A DNA stretch of 64,000 nucleotides from Saprospiraceae bacterium (lineage in GTDB: Bacteria; Bacteroidota; Bacteroidia; Chitinophagales; Saprospiraceae), in contig JAHDCU010000007.1 of assembly GCA_020629715.1 (NCBI GenBank), positions 124,001 through 188,000 of the forward strand. The letters are read 5' to 3'. Positions 9,745-19,521 of this stretch are shown here, one piece after another. The notes below the pieces were generated by a model that was not told the DNA's origin, ran no database searches, and saw nothing but the letters and a program-made list of their open reading frames with translations. The first letter of the stretch is position 1, and every line of letters begins with the position of its first letter. The translations under genes were made by a program, and so were the position numbers.

Positions 9745-12700
9745 TTAAAAGCTAAAGATGGCTCCTAGATATAATCTTCTCGGACGTGTATAATTTCCTG
9801 GATCAAGAGATCTCCATTGATATGAAGACAAAAAGCTATTTACATCTTGTCCTATTTGCTGTATCTGACTGATGCGATCCTGACCAAATGAGGATACTAA
9901 ATAACCATCATTATCTGGATCTCCAGTCACTTCAAACACTCCTATTACATTTCTCGTATCTAGGAGATTTTCTACTCTCAGGTAAACGTTACATACTAGA
10001 CTTCTTTTTGCCTCTTCTGAGAACTTAATTTTGAAGTCTTTATCTATTCTCATATCTATATCAAATTGCCATGGCAATCTTGCTCCATTGATAGAACCTA
10101 AGTAACCAGATGCCTGCGGACTTTGCTCAACAGAATTTGCCGTTTGGAATCTAGTGTAAGGTCGTCCAGAAACCGCTGTTACGATAAAGTTGGCACCCAT
10201 ATTGGCAAAAATATCTTTACCAGCAATTCTTGGTCCAGTATACTTTTTACCACTCTGATATCTATAATCAATTGTACTTGTGATACGGTGTCTTTCATCG
10301 TAAGAAAATGGTATCAAGTTTCTAATGTTTCCTCTCGTATTGATACCTCTGGATGAGTTAAGATCTGATCCAGTACCATCCGCAAAACTTAATGTATACG
10401 TAGCAGATAGCTCAAGATTATTGGTTCTTCTTCTATCTAAAGAAAATGAAAATCCTTTCACTGTTCCAAAATCAATATTACCTGTAGACTCATATTGATT
10501 GACTGGAGCTGGGACAAACGTATAAAACCTTCTCTGAATCATATCTCTTAGCTCCTTATAGTAAGCTGAGAATTTCACAGCAGTTGACTGATTTAACTTT
10601 TGTTGAAATCCTACCTCATAGTCAATCGTCTTCTCTGGAAGAAGATTAGGGTTATTGAGCGGTGTTCGCGATGGATCATTAAAATAATAATAATCTAAGG
10701 CTGTAGCAACTGCACCTGATGGTGGTCTTTGTACTAGAATATCGTAGTGAGCAAAGAAGTTTGCATCCTCAGATATTGGGAATGAAAATGCCAACCTCGG
10801 CATGATATTGATCTGTGGATCATAATCATCAAAAGATACATTTGGATCAAAATTATCATCCTGAATGTTTAAAACCACATTATCATCTTGTCTTCCTTTA
10901 TATGCTGGGTATACGATACCTCCATTAAACAGTACATTTCCATCGCTCACTGATGTACCATTTGGTAAAAACCATTGATCACCTCTTCGATAACCTACGA
11001 TATCATCAGAATCTTCACCTGAAACGTATACAGAGTAGTCATCATCCACTGCTTCTGGCTGCGTCTGACCTGTACGGCTAAAGAAGTCTCCTGCACTCTC
11101 GATTTCATACAGTGAATAGTTATCTTTTAACACCTTAGTATTGGCATCATAATAATCTAATCTTACACCTAGACGGAAGATGATATCTTTATACTGAAAT
11201 TTATCTTGGATATAACCGGCAAGGTATACTGGATTAAACGCTCCTACATCAAACGTTCGGCGTCCATTCTCATCTCTTTTCGTAAAGAAATCATCAAAGG
11301 TTGTACTTCCTGTAGTCTTATTGCCTAAATAGTCATATCCACGGTAGTCAATGATGTTTTGATCAGTAAGCTCATTTGCAGAAAATAAATCTAAACTTAG
11401 ATCATTAGGATTAAGGCCATCCGTATTTACATATTGATTGATAGATTGACCCGTTACACTTCTTACTTGCTGTATAAATTGACCAACATTATTTTGATCG
11501 ATCAAGGTTTGATATTCTGGAAACTCATATATGGTACCAAATATCTCTTGCTCAAAAGATCCTACAACTTGGGTAGTATCTACACCTATAATATGTCTAT
11601 TCGCTTGAAGTCTTGCTATCTGCCATAGACCTCTAGGTAACAGGACATAATTTCTATCTACTCGCTGCTCATATAGTGCTCCGATCTGTACACTATGCTT
11701 TCCTTGCTCTGATCCTCCTGGTAAGAAATCAAATCCCGTAGTAAATTGGAATGTATAACGATCTTCTTCGTTTTTCTCATATCTATTATATACTTGACCT
11801 ACATTAGAGTATTGTCCCCATGAAGAAGATAATATTGGATCTAAGAAACCATTGATGTCATTATATCTTGCCAATACTGGATTGATGCTACCTTCAGTAA
11901 ATTCTCCATCATTTTGGATAAAACCCTGGTGATCCCAAAATGTACCAAATATCTGTGTAATACCAACACCTCCATAGCCTGTGGTATCCGTCAGAATCGT
12001 TGCTCTTGGGTCCCAACTACGAGCTGTATTACCAAAATATCCGTAATCAAAAAATCTATCCTCGTGTCTTTGATCTTGTCTTAGATCTTGTTCTTTTTCA
12101 TATCCTGCTTGTAGAGAATAATAGAAGTTTCGGAATGAAGATAGTTTCTCAGGACTTCCATCTTCTGCTGACTGGACTCCTTGAGCACCTATCTTATGTC
12201 TGAATTTCACATTAACCCTTGACCTTTGTGTTGTCAAAAATGGATTATTTCTCCAGTTGAGTAAACCCCAAGACGCCGTCCCTGTATTGGGTACAAATTG
12301 TTGCTCTATATCTACATAACTACCCGATACTGAAAAATCAATATTATCTGATAGTCGGAAATCAATTTTACCTGTGAGATTAAGATCCTTTAATCCTTGG
12401 TTTGGTCTAGTTTCTATAGTAGATGGAATATCATCTGACGTAATAAACTCACCTGATGGAAGTTCAGTACCATTAAAATTAGTAGAGGGATTAGCTTCAA
12501 GCTGATCGATTAGCTCATCACTTGCTCTATATACTCCTATGGCTGATGGTGCATTATCTTCAATATCTCTATACTGACCAGAAAATCTAAATCCTGCAAT
12601 AGACTCACCATCTTTATTTTTCAAAAGTGGACCTGCTACGGCACCTGTCAATAAATTATAGCCCGCCGCATCAAGATATTCAGAAGTCTCAAGCTCCAAT

Positions 12701-13389
12701 GCTCCAGTGAAATTTTGTGATGGTCCCTTAGTAGTAATACTTATAATACCACCAGTCACATCACCATACTTCGCTTCTATACCACCTGTAATGATTTGTA
12801 GCTGTTCGATTTCTGTCTGTGGGATCAAACCAATCACACGAATACCGTCGATGTAATAATCCGTTGCATTATCACGTGATCCTCTTACATTGATATCACC
12901 ATCTTCATTAGCACCAAGGCCTGCACTAGTAGCGGCTATTCCCTCAATGGTCTTAGCGGGAAGAGAGTTTATTTTCTCCGCCGTAATAGTTGCACCAGAA
13001 GTAGTATTATCAATCTCGATTAGAGGGGCCTTATATTCCTTGATCACGACCTCATTCATCAATACCCCTTGTGATAGTGCTACATTTAACTGATTCGTTT
13101 GACCAGCTTTCACAATAACACCTACTTCTCTGGTAGTAGAATATCCTAGGTAAGATGTCTGTAAGTCATAAGTACCTGGCTCCAAACCAACGAAAGAATA
13201 GTTTCCATCAAAGTCGGTATCAGTTCCTTCAATAAATACATCATTTTTGAATAACTCTAGCGTAGCGGCAATGAGCGCCTCGCCATTATCTCCATCTGTT
13301 ACTTTTCCTGAAAGAATAGTCTGAGCATTGAGACTCATACCGACAGATAAGAATAGAAATAGTAGTAGTAGATTTTTCTTCATCAGCAT
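9745..13389 (-). CDS. TonB-dependent receptor with N-terminal carboxypeptidase-regulatory-like domain
   Basis: About 1214 residues. A signal peptide (KKNLLLLFLFLSVGMSLNAQ) is followed by a carboxypeptidase-regulatory-like beta-sandwich (LSGKVTDGDNGEALIAATLE to SYLGYSTTREVGV). Next come a plug domain with INVRGSRDNATDYYIDGIRV and GGIEAKYGDVTGG, and a ~22-strand barrel ending GAIFSF with terminal Phe. These receptors import substrates or support surface complexes using TonB/ExbBD energy. A TTG at 13392 extends the frame, but ATG 13389 or 13383 is more natural. It is the first gene of the three-gene outer-membrane cassette; the substrate cannot be read from the sequence. Confidence 0.88.
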   Translation of the reverse strand: MLMKKNLLLLFLFLSVGMSLNAQTILSGKVTDGDNGEALIAATLELFKNDVFIEGTDTDFDGNYSFVGLEPGTYDLQTSYLGYSTTREVGVIVKAGQTNQLNVALSQGVLMNEVVIKEYKAPLIEIDNTTSGATITAEKINSLPAKTIEGIAATSAGLGANEDGDINVRGSRDNATDYYIDGIRVIGLIPQTEIEQLQIITGGIEAKYGDVTGGIISITTKGPSQNFTGALELETSEYLDAAGYNLLTGAVAGPLLKNKDGESIAGFRFSGQYRDIEDNAPSAIGVYRASDELIDQLEANPSTNFNGTELPSGEFITSDDIPSTIETRPNQGLKDLNLTGKIDFRLSDNIDFSVSGSYVDIEQQFVPNTGTASWGLLNWRNNPFLTTQRSRVNVKFRHKIGAQGVQSAEDGSPEKLSSFRNFYYSLQAGYEKEQDLRQDQRHEDRFFDYGYFGNTARSWDPRATILTDTTGYGGVGITQIFGTFWDHQGFIQNDGEFTEGSINPVLARYNDINGFLDPILSSSWGQYSNVGQVYNRYEKNEEDRYTFQFTTGFDFLPGGSEQGKHSVQIGALYEQRVDRNYVLLPRGLWQIARLQANRHIIGVDTTQVVGSFEQEIFGTIYEFPEYQTLIDQNNVGQFIQQVRSVTGQSINQYVNTDGLNPNDLSLDLFSANELTDQNIIDYRGYDYLGNKTTGSTTFDDFFTKRDENGRRTFDVGAFNPVYLAGYIQDKFQYKDIIFRLGVRLDYYDANTKVLKDNYSLYEIESAGDFFSRTGQTQPEAVDDDYSVYVSGEDSDDIVGYRRGDQWFLPNGTSVSDGNVLFNGGIVYPAYKGRQDDNVVLNIQDDNFDPNVSFDDYDPQINIMPRLAFSFPISEDANFFAHYDILVQRPPSGAVATALDYYYFNDPSRTPLNNPNLLPEKTIDYEVGFQQKLNQSTAVKFSAYYKELRDMIQRRFYTFVPAPVNQYESTGNIDFGTVKGFSFSLDRRRTNNLELSATYTLSFADGTGSDLNSSRGINTRGNIRNLIPFSYDERHRITSTIDYRYQSGKKYTGPRIAGKDIFANMGANFIVTAVSGRPYTRFQTANSVEQSPQASGYLGSINGARLPWQFDIDMRIDKDFKIKFSEEAKRSLVCNVYLRVENLLDTRNVIGVFEVTGDPDNDGYLVSSFGQDRISQIQQIGQDVNSFLSSYQWRSLDPGNYTRPRRLYLGAIFSF

Positions 13390-13460
13390 CAATATTTACG
13401 TAATACGTATTGTTTCTTATTAAAGAGTCCCGCAATGTTACTAAATAATAATCTGCTATT

Positions 13461-13468
13461 CAAAAATA
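13461..13468 (-). promoter_or_regulatory. Possible Bacteroidota -7 element (TATTTTTG) upstream of the TonB receptor
   Basis: The minus strand reads TATTTTTG, matching the Bacteroidota -7 consensus TAnnTTTG, about 70 bases before the receptor start. No clear TTTG -33 element was found at the right distance. An AT-rich palindrome (aatacgtatt) lies between it and the start codon. Confidence 0.35.
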
Positions 13469-13531
13469 AACAGCTTCGCTAAGTTATACTTTAGGAATCT
13501 AAAAACGAAGTCGCCATAAGCACTAAAGCAC

Positions 13532-14470
13532 TCAAAAAAGAGGTTTTATGCGTTTTAATAAGACTTCTGCAATCTTCTCAAGGCTACGATGTGTCCAACC
13601 CGCGACATGAGGGGTTAGGATTACATTTGACATATTAAATAGCTTATCATATATCCTGTACTCTTTTTCTTTATACGTGGTCGGTTTTTCATTTTCAAAT
13701 ACATCAAGCCCAGCAGCACCTACCTGTCCTGATTCTAATGCATGCACTAGACTCTCAGTATCCAAAACAGGTCCTCGACAAGTATTGATAATCATAACAC
13801 CTTTTTTACACTTTGAAATAAAACTATGATTAACTAAATGATTGGTTTCTTCTGTCAATGGAAGATGAAAGCTAATGATATCCGCAAGTTTTTGAATTTC
13901 TTCAACTGTGCTTGACTTTACGAAATCGAAATATCTGATTTTGGTCTGATCATATTTATCATAGGCCAATATCTCCATATCCCAACCTTGGAGTTTTTTA
14001 GCCAGTGATCTTCCCGTATTTCCAAAACCTATAATCCCTATCGTCTTACCTTCTAATTCTATACCTCTGTTGGACTCTCTGTCCCAAATAGAAGACCTCA
14101 CTTCTTGATCTGCTTGTCGAAAATTATTAGCAAGAGATATGATCATACCCATAGCATGCTCCGCTACTGCATTTCTATTTCCTTCGGGGGAATTAAAAAC
14201 ATGAATACCTTTTTCTTTTGCATAAGGCAGATCGATGATTTCGAGACCAGAACCCAGTCTTCCTATAAATCTAAGCTGAGTAGCTTTATCTATAAGAACA
14301 CGATCCATTTTGACCTTACTATTGACAATAATACCTACATAATCTTGTATACATTCATGTACAGATTCAAGACTTATGTCTTTTTGATAAACAGATTCTA
14401 GTCCAATGGTGTTAAAGCCATCGATAAGTGATGGATGAACGTAATCTGTAATCAAGACTTTTTTACACAT
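13532..14470 (-). CDS. D-isomer-specific 2-hydroxyacid dehydrogenase (phosphoglycerate-dehydrogenase-like)
   Basis: A 312-residue NAD-dependent oxidoreductase. The Rossmann motif GFGNTG is at residues 148-153. The expected catalytic residues are present: Arg232 in NTCRGPV, Glu261 in DVFENEKP and His288 in LTPHVAGWT. The family reduces 2-keto acids to D-2-hydroxy acids, and length and layout suit SerA-like or glyoxylate/hydroxypyruvate reductase members without the regulatory ACT domain. The exact substrate cannot be assigned. It is transcribed away from carB, with about 110 bases between their starts. Confidence 0.85.
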   Translation of the reverse strand: MCKKVLITDYVHPSLIDGFNTIGLESVYQKDISLESVHECIQDYVGIIVNSKVKMDRVLIDKATQLRFIGRLGSGLEIIDLPYAKEKGIHVFNSPEGNRNAVAEHAMGMIISLANNFRQADQEVRSSIWDRESNRGIELEGKTIGIIGFGNTGRSLAKKLQGWDMEILAYDKYDQTKIRYFDFVKSSTVEEIQKLADIISFHLPLTEETNHLVNHSFISKCKKGVMIINTCRGPVLDTESLVHALESGQVGAAGLDVFENEKPTTYKEKEYRIYDKLFNMSNVILTPHVAGWTHRSLEKIAEVLLKRIKPLF

Positions 14471-14547
14471 AATCAGCTTTTTATGAAAAATCTGTATAGT
14501 ACTAAAATAGAATTCTCTTTTTACATATAGGTTTTATTCTCATGCTT

Positions 14548-14555
14548 TATATTTG
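14548..14555 (+). promoter_or_regulatory. Bacteroidota -7 promoter element (TATATTTG) of carB
   Basis: TATATTTG matches the TAnnTTTG -7 consensus 27 bases before the carB ATG, giving a short leader. A T-rich stretch (gttttatt) lies in the -33 zone without an exact match. Confidence 0.5.
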
Positions 14556-14566
14556 CGCAAATTTGC
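14552..14566. promoter_or_regulatory. Two overlapping palindromes across the carB promoter/leader
   Basis: TTTGCGCAAA (14552-14561) and GCAAATTTGC (14557-14566) are perfect palindromes sharing five bases, placed at the likely transcription start of carB. They could be an operator, but no regulator is identified. Confidence 0.3.
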
Positions 14567-14581
14567 CCAAAACGAAAGACT

Positions 14582-17401
14582 ATGCCTCTAGACAAATCAA
14601 TCAAATCAGTACTGATCATCGGAAGCGGACCTATCATTATAGGTCAAGCATGTGAATTTGATTACTCGGGTACTCAAGCCGCTAGATCGCTCAGAGAAGA
14701 AGGTATAGAGGTATCTCTGATCAACTCCAATCCGGCTACGATCATGACAGATCCCGTGACGGCAGAGCACATATACCTATTGCCGCTCACGGTAGAAAGT
14801 CTTAGACATATCTTGACGGAAAGAAAAATAGATGCCGTACTTGCCACTATGGGTGGTCAGACAGCACTTAATCTTGCCATAGAAGCTGGAAAGCAAGGTC
14901 TTTGGGAAGAATTTGGCACTAGACTTATCGGTGTAGATCTCGACGCCATAGAACTTGCAGAAAATAGAGAGGCTTTCCGAGAACATGTAAAAGCTTTAGG
15001 TCAGCATGTAGCACCATCTTATATCGCCAACAGCTTTTTGGAAGGTAAGGATGCTGCGCAGAAAATAGGATTCCCTCTTGTGATAAGGCCCTCATACACC
15101 TTAGGTGGTTATGGTGGTGGTTTTGTGATGAACGAAAGTGAATTTGATGATTGTCTCAGACGTGGGCTAGATGCCTCTCCTACTCACGAAGTACTTGTTG
15201 AAAAAGCTGTACTAGGATGGAAAGAGTATGAATTAGAATTGCTCCGTGATGCTAATGATAATGTAACGATCATCTGTACGGTAGAAAATCTAGACCCAAT
15301 GGGTATCCATACGGGTGATAGTATTACGGTGGCACCTGCTATGACATTATCAGATCGTACTTTCCAACAGATGCGTAATGATGCCATACAGCTCATGCGA
15401 TCTATGGGTAACTTCGCTGGTGGATGTAATGTGCAGTTTTCTGTAAATCCGGAGACCGAAGAACTCATCTGTATCGAAATCAATCCTAGAGTATCAAGAT
15501 CATCGGCGCTTGCCAGTAAAGCTACTGGATACCCTATTGCAAAAATAGCCGCTAAGCTTGCACTCGGATATACCCTTGATGAGCTCAAAAATCAGATTAC
15601 CAAAACGACATCCGCATTTTTTGAGCCTACACTCGACTATGTGATTGTGAAAATGCCAAGATGGAATTTTGAAAAATTCAATGGTGCAGATACCAAACTT
15701 GGACTTCAGATGAAATCTGTAGGTGAGGTCATGGCCATCGGTCGTACCTTTTTAGAAGCGCTACAAAAAGCTTGTCAATCACAAGAAAATAATAGAAGCG
15801 GGCTAGGCGCTGATCGTAAAGAATGGATACGTACAGAAGATATATTGGCTCGACTCGAGTCTGCTAGCGATGATCGTATCTATAGACTCAAAGATGCTCT
15901 TCGACTCGGAGTGCCTAGTAAGACCATACAAAAGCTGACCCATATCGACCCATGGTACATCAAGCAAATAAAGTCGCTCATCAAACTAGAGGATCAAGTG
16001 ATGAGATATAATGTACCTGAAGATATTCCAGAAGAGTTTTTCAGAACACTCAAGAAAAATGGCTACTCTGATAACCAAATCGCATGGCTCATGCGCATAG
16101 ATGAAGAAGCCGTCACCAAGCAACGTAAAAAACTAGGTATCATTAGAACGTATAAAATGGTAGATACTTGTGCTGCAGAGTTTGAAGCACAGACACCATA
16201 TTTCTACTCGACTTTTGATCAAGAAAATGAAAGTATACCTACTCAGGGTAAGAAGAAAATAATCATACTTGGCTCTGGACCCAACCGAATCGGTCAAGGT
16301 ATAGAGTTTGACTACTGCTGTGTACATGGGCTGATGGCGATCAAAGAAGCTGGGTATGAAAGTATCATGATCAACTGTAATCCTGAGACAGTATCTACAG
16401 ACTTTGATGTAGCTGATAAACTATATTTTGAGCCTGTAAACTGGGAGCATATCGAAGAAATCATTGATCTTGAACAACCCGAAGGTATCATCGTACAGCT
16501 GGGAGGACAGACAGCACTAAAGCTTGCCGAAAAATTCCATGAAAAAGGTATCAAGATCATAGGATCTAGTTACGATGCATTGGATCTTGCAGAGGACAGA
16601 GGTCGATTCTCTGATATGCTTAAAGACTTAAATATCCCATATCCTAATTATGGTACCGCTGAAGATGCAGATGAAGCACTGGAAGTAGCTAATCGAGTCA
16701 CTTATCCTGTACTTGTACGTCCATCATACGTACTCGGAGGACAACGGATGAAGATCGTCATCAATGATGAAGAACTAGAGCGGCAGGTATTGAGCATATT
16801 CAAACATATGCCCGATAATAAAGTACTTATAGATCAATTTTTAGAAAGAGCGCAAGAGGCTGAAGTAGATGCCATCTACGATGGAGAAGAACTCTTGATC
16901 ATGGGTATCATGGAGCATATCGAGCCAGCAGGTATACACTCAGGAGATAGTAGTGCCGTTTTGCCTACCTATAGCCTGTCTGACAATGTACTCGATCAGA
17001 TGAAAAAGTATACTGCTCAACTAGCTGAGGCATTGAATATCAGAGGCCTTATCAATATTCAGTTTGCGATTAAAGATGAAAAAGTATATGTCATCGAAGC
17101 AAACCCAAGAGCATCTCGTACAACACCATTTATAGCGAAAGCTTATCAAGTACCATTCTTGAAAATAGCAACGCATGTGATGATGGGTACCAAAAAGATC
17201 AAAGACTTTGAGTTCGAGAAAAAGCTAGAAGGATATGCCATCAAGGTGCCTATTTTCTCATTCAACAAGTTCCCGAATGTGGATAAGCAATTAGGACCTG
17301 AAATGAAGTCTACTGGTGAAGCCATACGATTTATCAAGGACCTGAGCGATCCATTCTTTAGAGAGCTTGATCGTAATCGAAGTGTTTATTTGACGAGATA
17401 G
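14582..17401 (+). CDS. carB: Carbamoyl-phosphate synthase large subunit, short form
   Basis: A 939-residue enzyme making carbamoyl phosphate from ammonia, bicarbonate and two ATP for pyrimidine and arginine synthesis. Both ATP-grasp halves are intact. The first begins SVLIIGSGPIIIGQACEFDYSG with PLVIRPSYTLGGYGGG; the second begins IIILGSGPNRIGQGIEFDY with PVLVRPSYVLGGQRM. The usual subunit is about 1070 residues. This one stops after RNRSVYLTR, where the C-terminal MGS-like allosteric domain would begin, and no remnant of it follows in any frame checked. The short form is, as far as I know, common in Bacteroidota. carA is not adjacent. Confidence 0.95.
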   Translation: MPLDKSIKSVLIIGSGPIIIGQACEFDYSGTQAARSLREEGIEVSLINSNPATIMTDPVTAEHIYLLPLTVESLRHILTERKIDAVLATMGGQTALNLAIEAGKQGLWEEFGTRLIGVDLDAIELAENREAFREHVKALGQHVAPSYIANSFLEGKDAAQKIGFPLVIRPSYTLGGYGGGFVMNESEFDDCLRRGLDASPTHEVLVEKAVLGWKEYELELLRDANDNVTIICTVENLDPMGIHTGDSITVAPAMTLSDRTFQQMRNDAIQLMRSMGNFAGGCNVQFSVNPETEELICIEINPRVSRSSALASKATGYPIAKIAAKLALGYTLDELKNQITKTTSAFFEPTLDYVIVKMPRWNFEKFNGADTKLGLQMKSVGEVMAIGRTFLEALQKACQSQENNRSGLGADRKEWIRTEDILARLESASDDRIYRLKDALRLGVPSKTIQKLTHIDPWYIKQIKSLIKLEDQVMRYNVPEDIPEEFFRTLKKNGYSDNQIAWLMRIDEEAVTKQRKKLGIIRTYKMVDTCAAEFEAQTPYFYSTFDQENESIPTQGKKKIIILGSGPNRIGQGIEFDYCCVHGLMAIKEAGYESIMINCNPETVSTDFDVADKLYFEPVNWEHIEEIIDLEQPEGIIVQLGGQTALKLAEKFHEKGIKIIGSSYDALDLAEDRGRFSDMLKDLNIPYPNYGTAEDADEALEVANRVTYPVLVRPSYVLGGQRMKIVINDEELERQVLSIFKHMPDNKVLIDQFLERAQEAEVDAIYDGEELLIMGIMEHIEPAGIHSGDSSAVLPTYSLSDNVLDQMKKYTAQLAEALNIRGLINIQFAIKDEKVYVIEANPRASRTTPFIAKAYQVPFLKIATHVMMGTKKIKDFEFEKKLEGYAIKVPIFSFNKFPNVDKQLGPEMKSTGEAIRFIKDLSDPFFRELDRNRSVYLTR

Positions 17402-17538
17402 GCTTCTCGCTTTACGTAGATTTGTGAAGGCGGTAATTTGTTAATTCGAAGACTAGCTCCTAGCATTTGATCTTTGCAGTAGACAGTCGCTATACGCTCT
17501 AACCGTCTAATTCGTGTTCTAGCCATTCTTGCTATTTG

Positions 17539-17559
17539 CTTTTAGCTTTTAGCTTTTAG
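17539..17559. repeat. Short tandem repeat, three copies of CTTTTAG
   Basis: Three perfect head-to-tail copies of the heptamer cttttag lie in the 207-base gap between carB and the membrane glycosyltransferase-like gene. Runs like this are common in intergenic DNA of Bacteroidota. Confidence 0.7.
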
Positions 17560-17608
17560 CGATGTTACCTTTACTTTATTCCAGTTTTTGAATTGTACAG
17601 CTTATGCT

Positions 17609-19045
17609 CTACTGAGCTGTCAAAGTGTAGAGATAATAATTCTCTCGTTTGATGCTTCGCTGATCAAAGCGCTTACCTAGTCTTGCATCAGGAAAACGAT
17701 TGGTATCTAACTCTGTAGGACTGATAATCACAAGACCACCTACTTTTTTAAATTTTGCGAAAAGCTGTAGCTCTGACTGTGTAGGGATATATACTTTTTC
17801 TAACCATCGGAAATAGGTAAATGGTTTACCATCAGGCAATTCATATAGAGGGCGACCGGCATAGGCACCTACTGGAGCACATTCAAATTTATTGATCGCT
17901 ACTACAGGAACTTGCTCAGGGATGGTTTCGGCGATATACTGTCCTGCTTCTTTGGCATTCGAAAATGGTGACGTGATCTCCTCATATACAGCTTTCCCAT
18001 TATGCAATAGTGGAGCTACAAATAAGACCACGACCGACAACCATGATCCTACTTTTTTCATATCAAAGGACAGTCCACTCCACTCTAGACAGAGTACATA
18101 CAGCAAAAATAACATGCCCCACTGTCGTACTCCTCCTTCAAAAATGAAGTTTCCGAAAATCATGAAGCCTACGCAACCTACTGCCCAAACGAACATGGCT
18201 GTCTTACTCTCTCTCAAGGTAAAAAAAGAAACAAACAATGCCAGCAGACTGTACAAAACTCCAAATACAGATGCGCCATTAAGACTTGTATTGGAGATAT
18301 AACCAATGCCAAAAGTATTCGCAAAAAGCCCTTGAAAACTACTCATAAAACGATCAAAACTTAGGCCTCCCTGTATGTATGCTCTAGTAAAATCATCCTC
18401 ATGACCACGAGGTGCTACCGTCCAGATAAACAATAAGACACCTAACGTAAACCCTGTAATGATCCATGTTCGATCTTTCAAAATGTGCTTTAACCATGAT
18501 GTGAAATCCTGACCATTGTACTCATGTATACATGCATATAATAAGATACAAGCACCGATCATGACCCCGTACACTTCTGTCTGACATAACAAAAACAAGG
18601 AAACTGCAAGCCATACGTTTGATTTTCGGCGTAAGCCTAATAATGCATAAATTGACAGCAATATCACCCAAATATATCCACGGTTGACGATGCCATACTC
18701 AAAGAAAAAGAAGTAAGAAAAGAGTATCAAAATCTTATATACTGTGGGCATCCGTAGATGCCAAATCACCAAATATAAAACTACGAAATACGGAATGGCA
18801 TGTGCAATATTGAGAAAGAGTTCTTCTGATTCTGCTAACCATGTCCAAGGCTTGAGATACAGATACCAAAAGCTCGGATGTCCTTCATAATTGAGAAAAG
18901 AAAGCATATCGAATAGCCCCATATCTCGGGCGACCATCCATGCCTGCCATTCGTCTTTCCAAAGTTCATGATAGCCAAATTTTAGCCAGATGTAGCTTAT
19001 CCCCACTATTGTAAATAAGATCCATTTTGACCAATTCGTTTTCAT
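17609..19045 (-). CDS. GT-C-type integral membrane glycosyltransferase-like protein
   Basis: About 478 residues with roughly ten to eleven hydrophobic helices. The first extracytoplasmic loop holds ELWKDEWQAWMVARD, the position where GT-C enzymes carry their catalytic acidic pair, followed by HPSFWYLYLKPW. The C-terminal ~120 residues form a soluble domain. This layout suggests a polyprenyl-phosphate-sugar-dependent transferase, but no specific family was recognised and the donor and acceptor are unknown. A TTG at 19060 extends the frame by five codons; ATG 19045 (MKTNWSKWILF) is preferred. Confidence 0.6.
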   Translation of the reverse strand: MKTNWSKWILFTIVGISYIWLKFGYHELWKDEWQAWMVARDMGLFDMLSFLNYEGHPSFWYLYLKPWTWLAESEELFLNIAHAIPYFVVLYLVIWHLRMPTVYKILILFSYFFFFEYGIVNRGYIWVILLSIYALLGLRRKSNVWLAVSLFLLCQTEVYGVMIGACILLYACIHEYNGQDFTSWLKHILKDRTWIITGFTLGVLLFIWTVAPRGHEDDFTRAYIQGGLSFDRFMSSFQGLFANTFGIGYISNTSLNGASVFGVLYSLLALFVSFFTLRESKTAMFVWAVGCVGFMIFGNFIFEGGVRQWGMLFLLYVLCLEWSGLSFDMKKVGSWLSVVVLFVAPLLHNGKAVYEEITSPFSNAKEAGQYIAETIPEQVPVVAINKFECAPVGAYAGRPLYELPDGKPFTYFRWLEKVYIPTQSELQLFAKFKKVGGLVIISPTELDTNRFPDARLGKRFDQRSIKRENYYLYTLTAQ

Positions 19046-19060
19046 AGCTCCAATGTACAA

Positions 19061-19512
19061 GATGTCGTTTTGATATTGGTATTATCTCCCAGATTTCTTG
19101 TCGAGCTCGCTTGCCTCGACACAAGGCGGGTCGACTTATATCACCTCGATGTAGACATCTTTTAAATTGAAAATCTCACCTCAATTTATATCATGGCAGC
19201 ACTATAGAGATTCTATCCTTGGCTTAAAAGAACTCTACGCCATGGCGACACAGATCCACCCACTAAGAACGAGTCTGTTCCGCCAATGGCGAAGAAAGCA
19301 AGGCCGAGTTGAAAAGGAGCTGCATACTATTATTTCAGACTAGAAACTCAAAATTCACCCTTTCGGGTGAAATATACTTAGCTAATTGAGTATAATTTTG
19401 AGAAATAACGGTTAAATAATCATTGTAATCGTCAGAATACTCATTGATCCCTTAGAATCAGGGAAAAACATGATTATATTTAGGAATCTTACTATTACTT
19501 TACGCAAGTAAA
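19061..19512. other. 452-base intergenic stretch with a hairpin and a repeat-related segment
   Basis: No convincing gene was found. The first part is comparatively GC-rich (tcgagctcgcttgcctcgac) and at 19155-19172 contains acatcttttaaattgaaa, which resembles the inverted-repeat arms at 22.6-22.7 kb. A 7-bp hairpin (ttcaccc/gggtgaa, 19354-19371) lies nearer the downstream gene. A 33-codon ORF at 19242-19343 has no recognisable product. Confidence 0.6.
19354..19371. repeat. Small hairpin TTCACCC-tttc-GGGTGAA
   Basis: A 7-bp perfect stem with a 4-base loop, about 150 bases upstream of the first T9SS gene. There is no T-run, so it is more likely a leader or repeat structure than a terminator. 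Confidence 0.4.
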
Positions 19513-19521
19513 TTGAAGAAT

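Noticed and set aside
15184-15588. 134-codon antisense ORF within carB
   Set aside because: Complement of conserved ATP-grasp coding sequence; Ser/Leu-rich antisense translation typical of shadows.
19242-19343. 33-codon ORF (MATQIHPLRTSLFRQW...) in the gap before the T9SS pair
   Set aside because: Too short, with no leader signals and no recognisable family. It could be a remnant, but nothing supports this.
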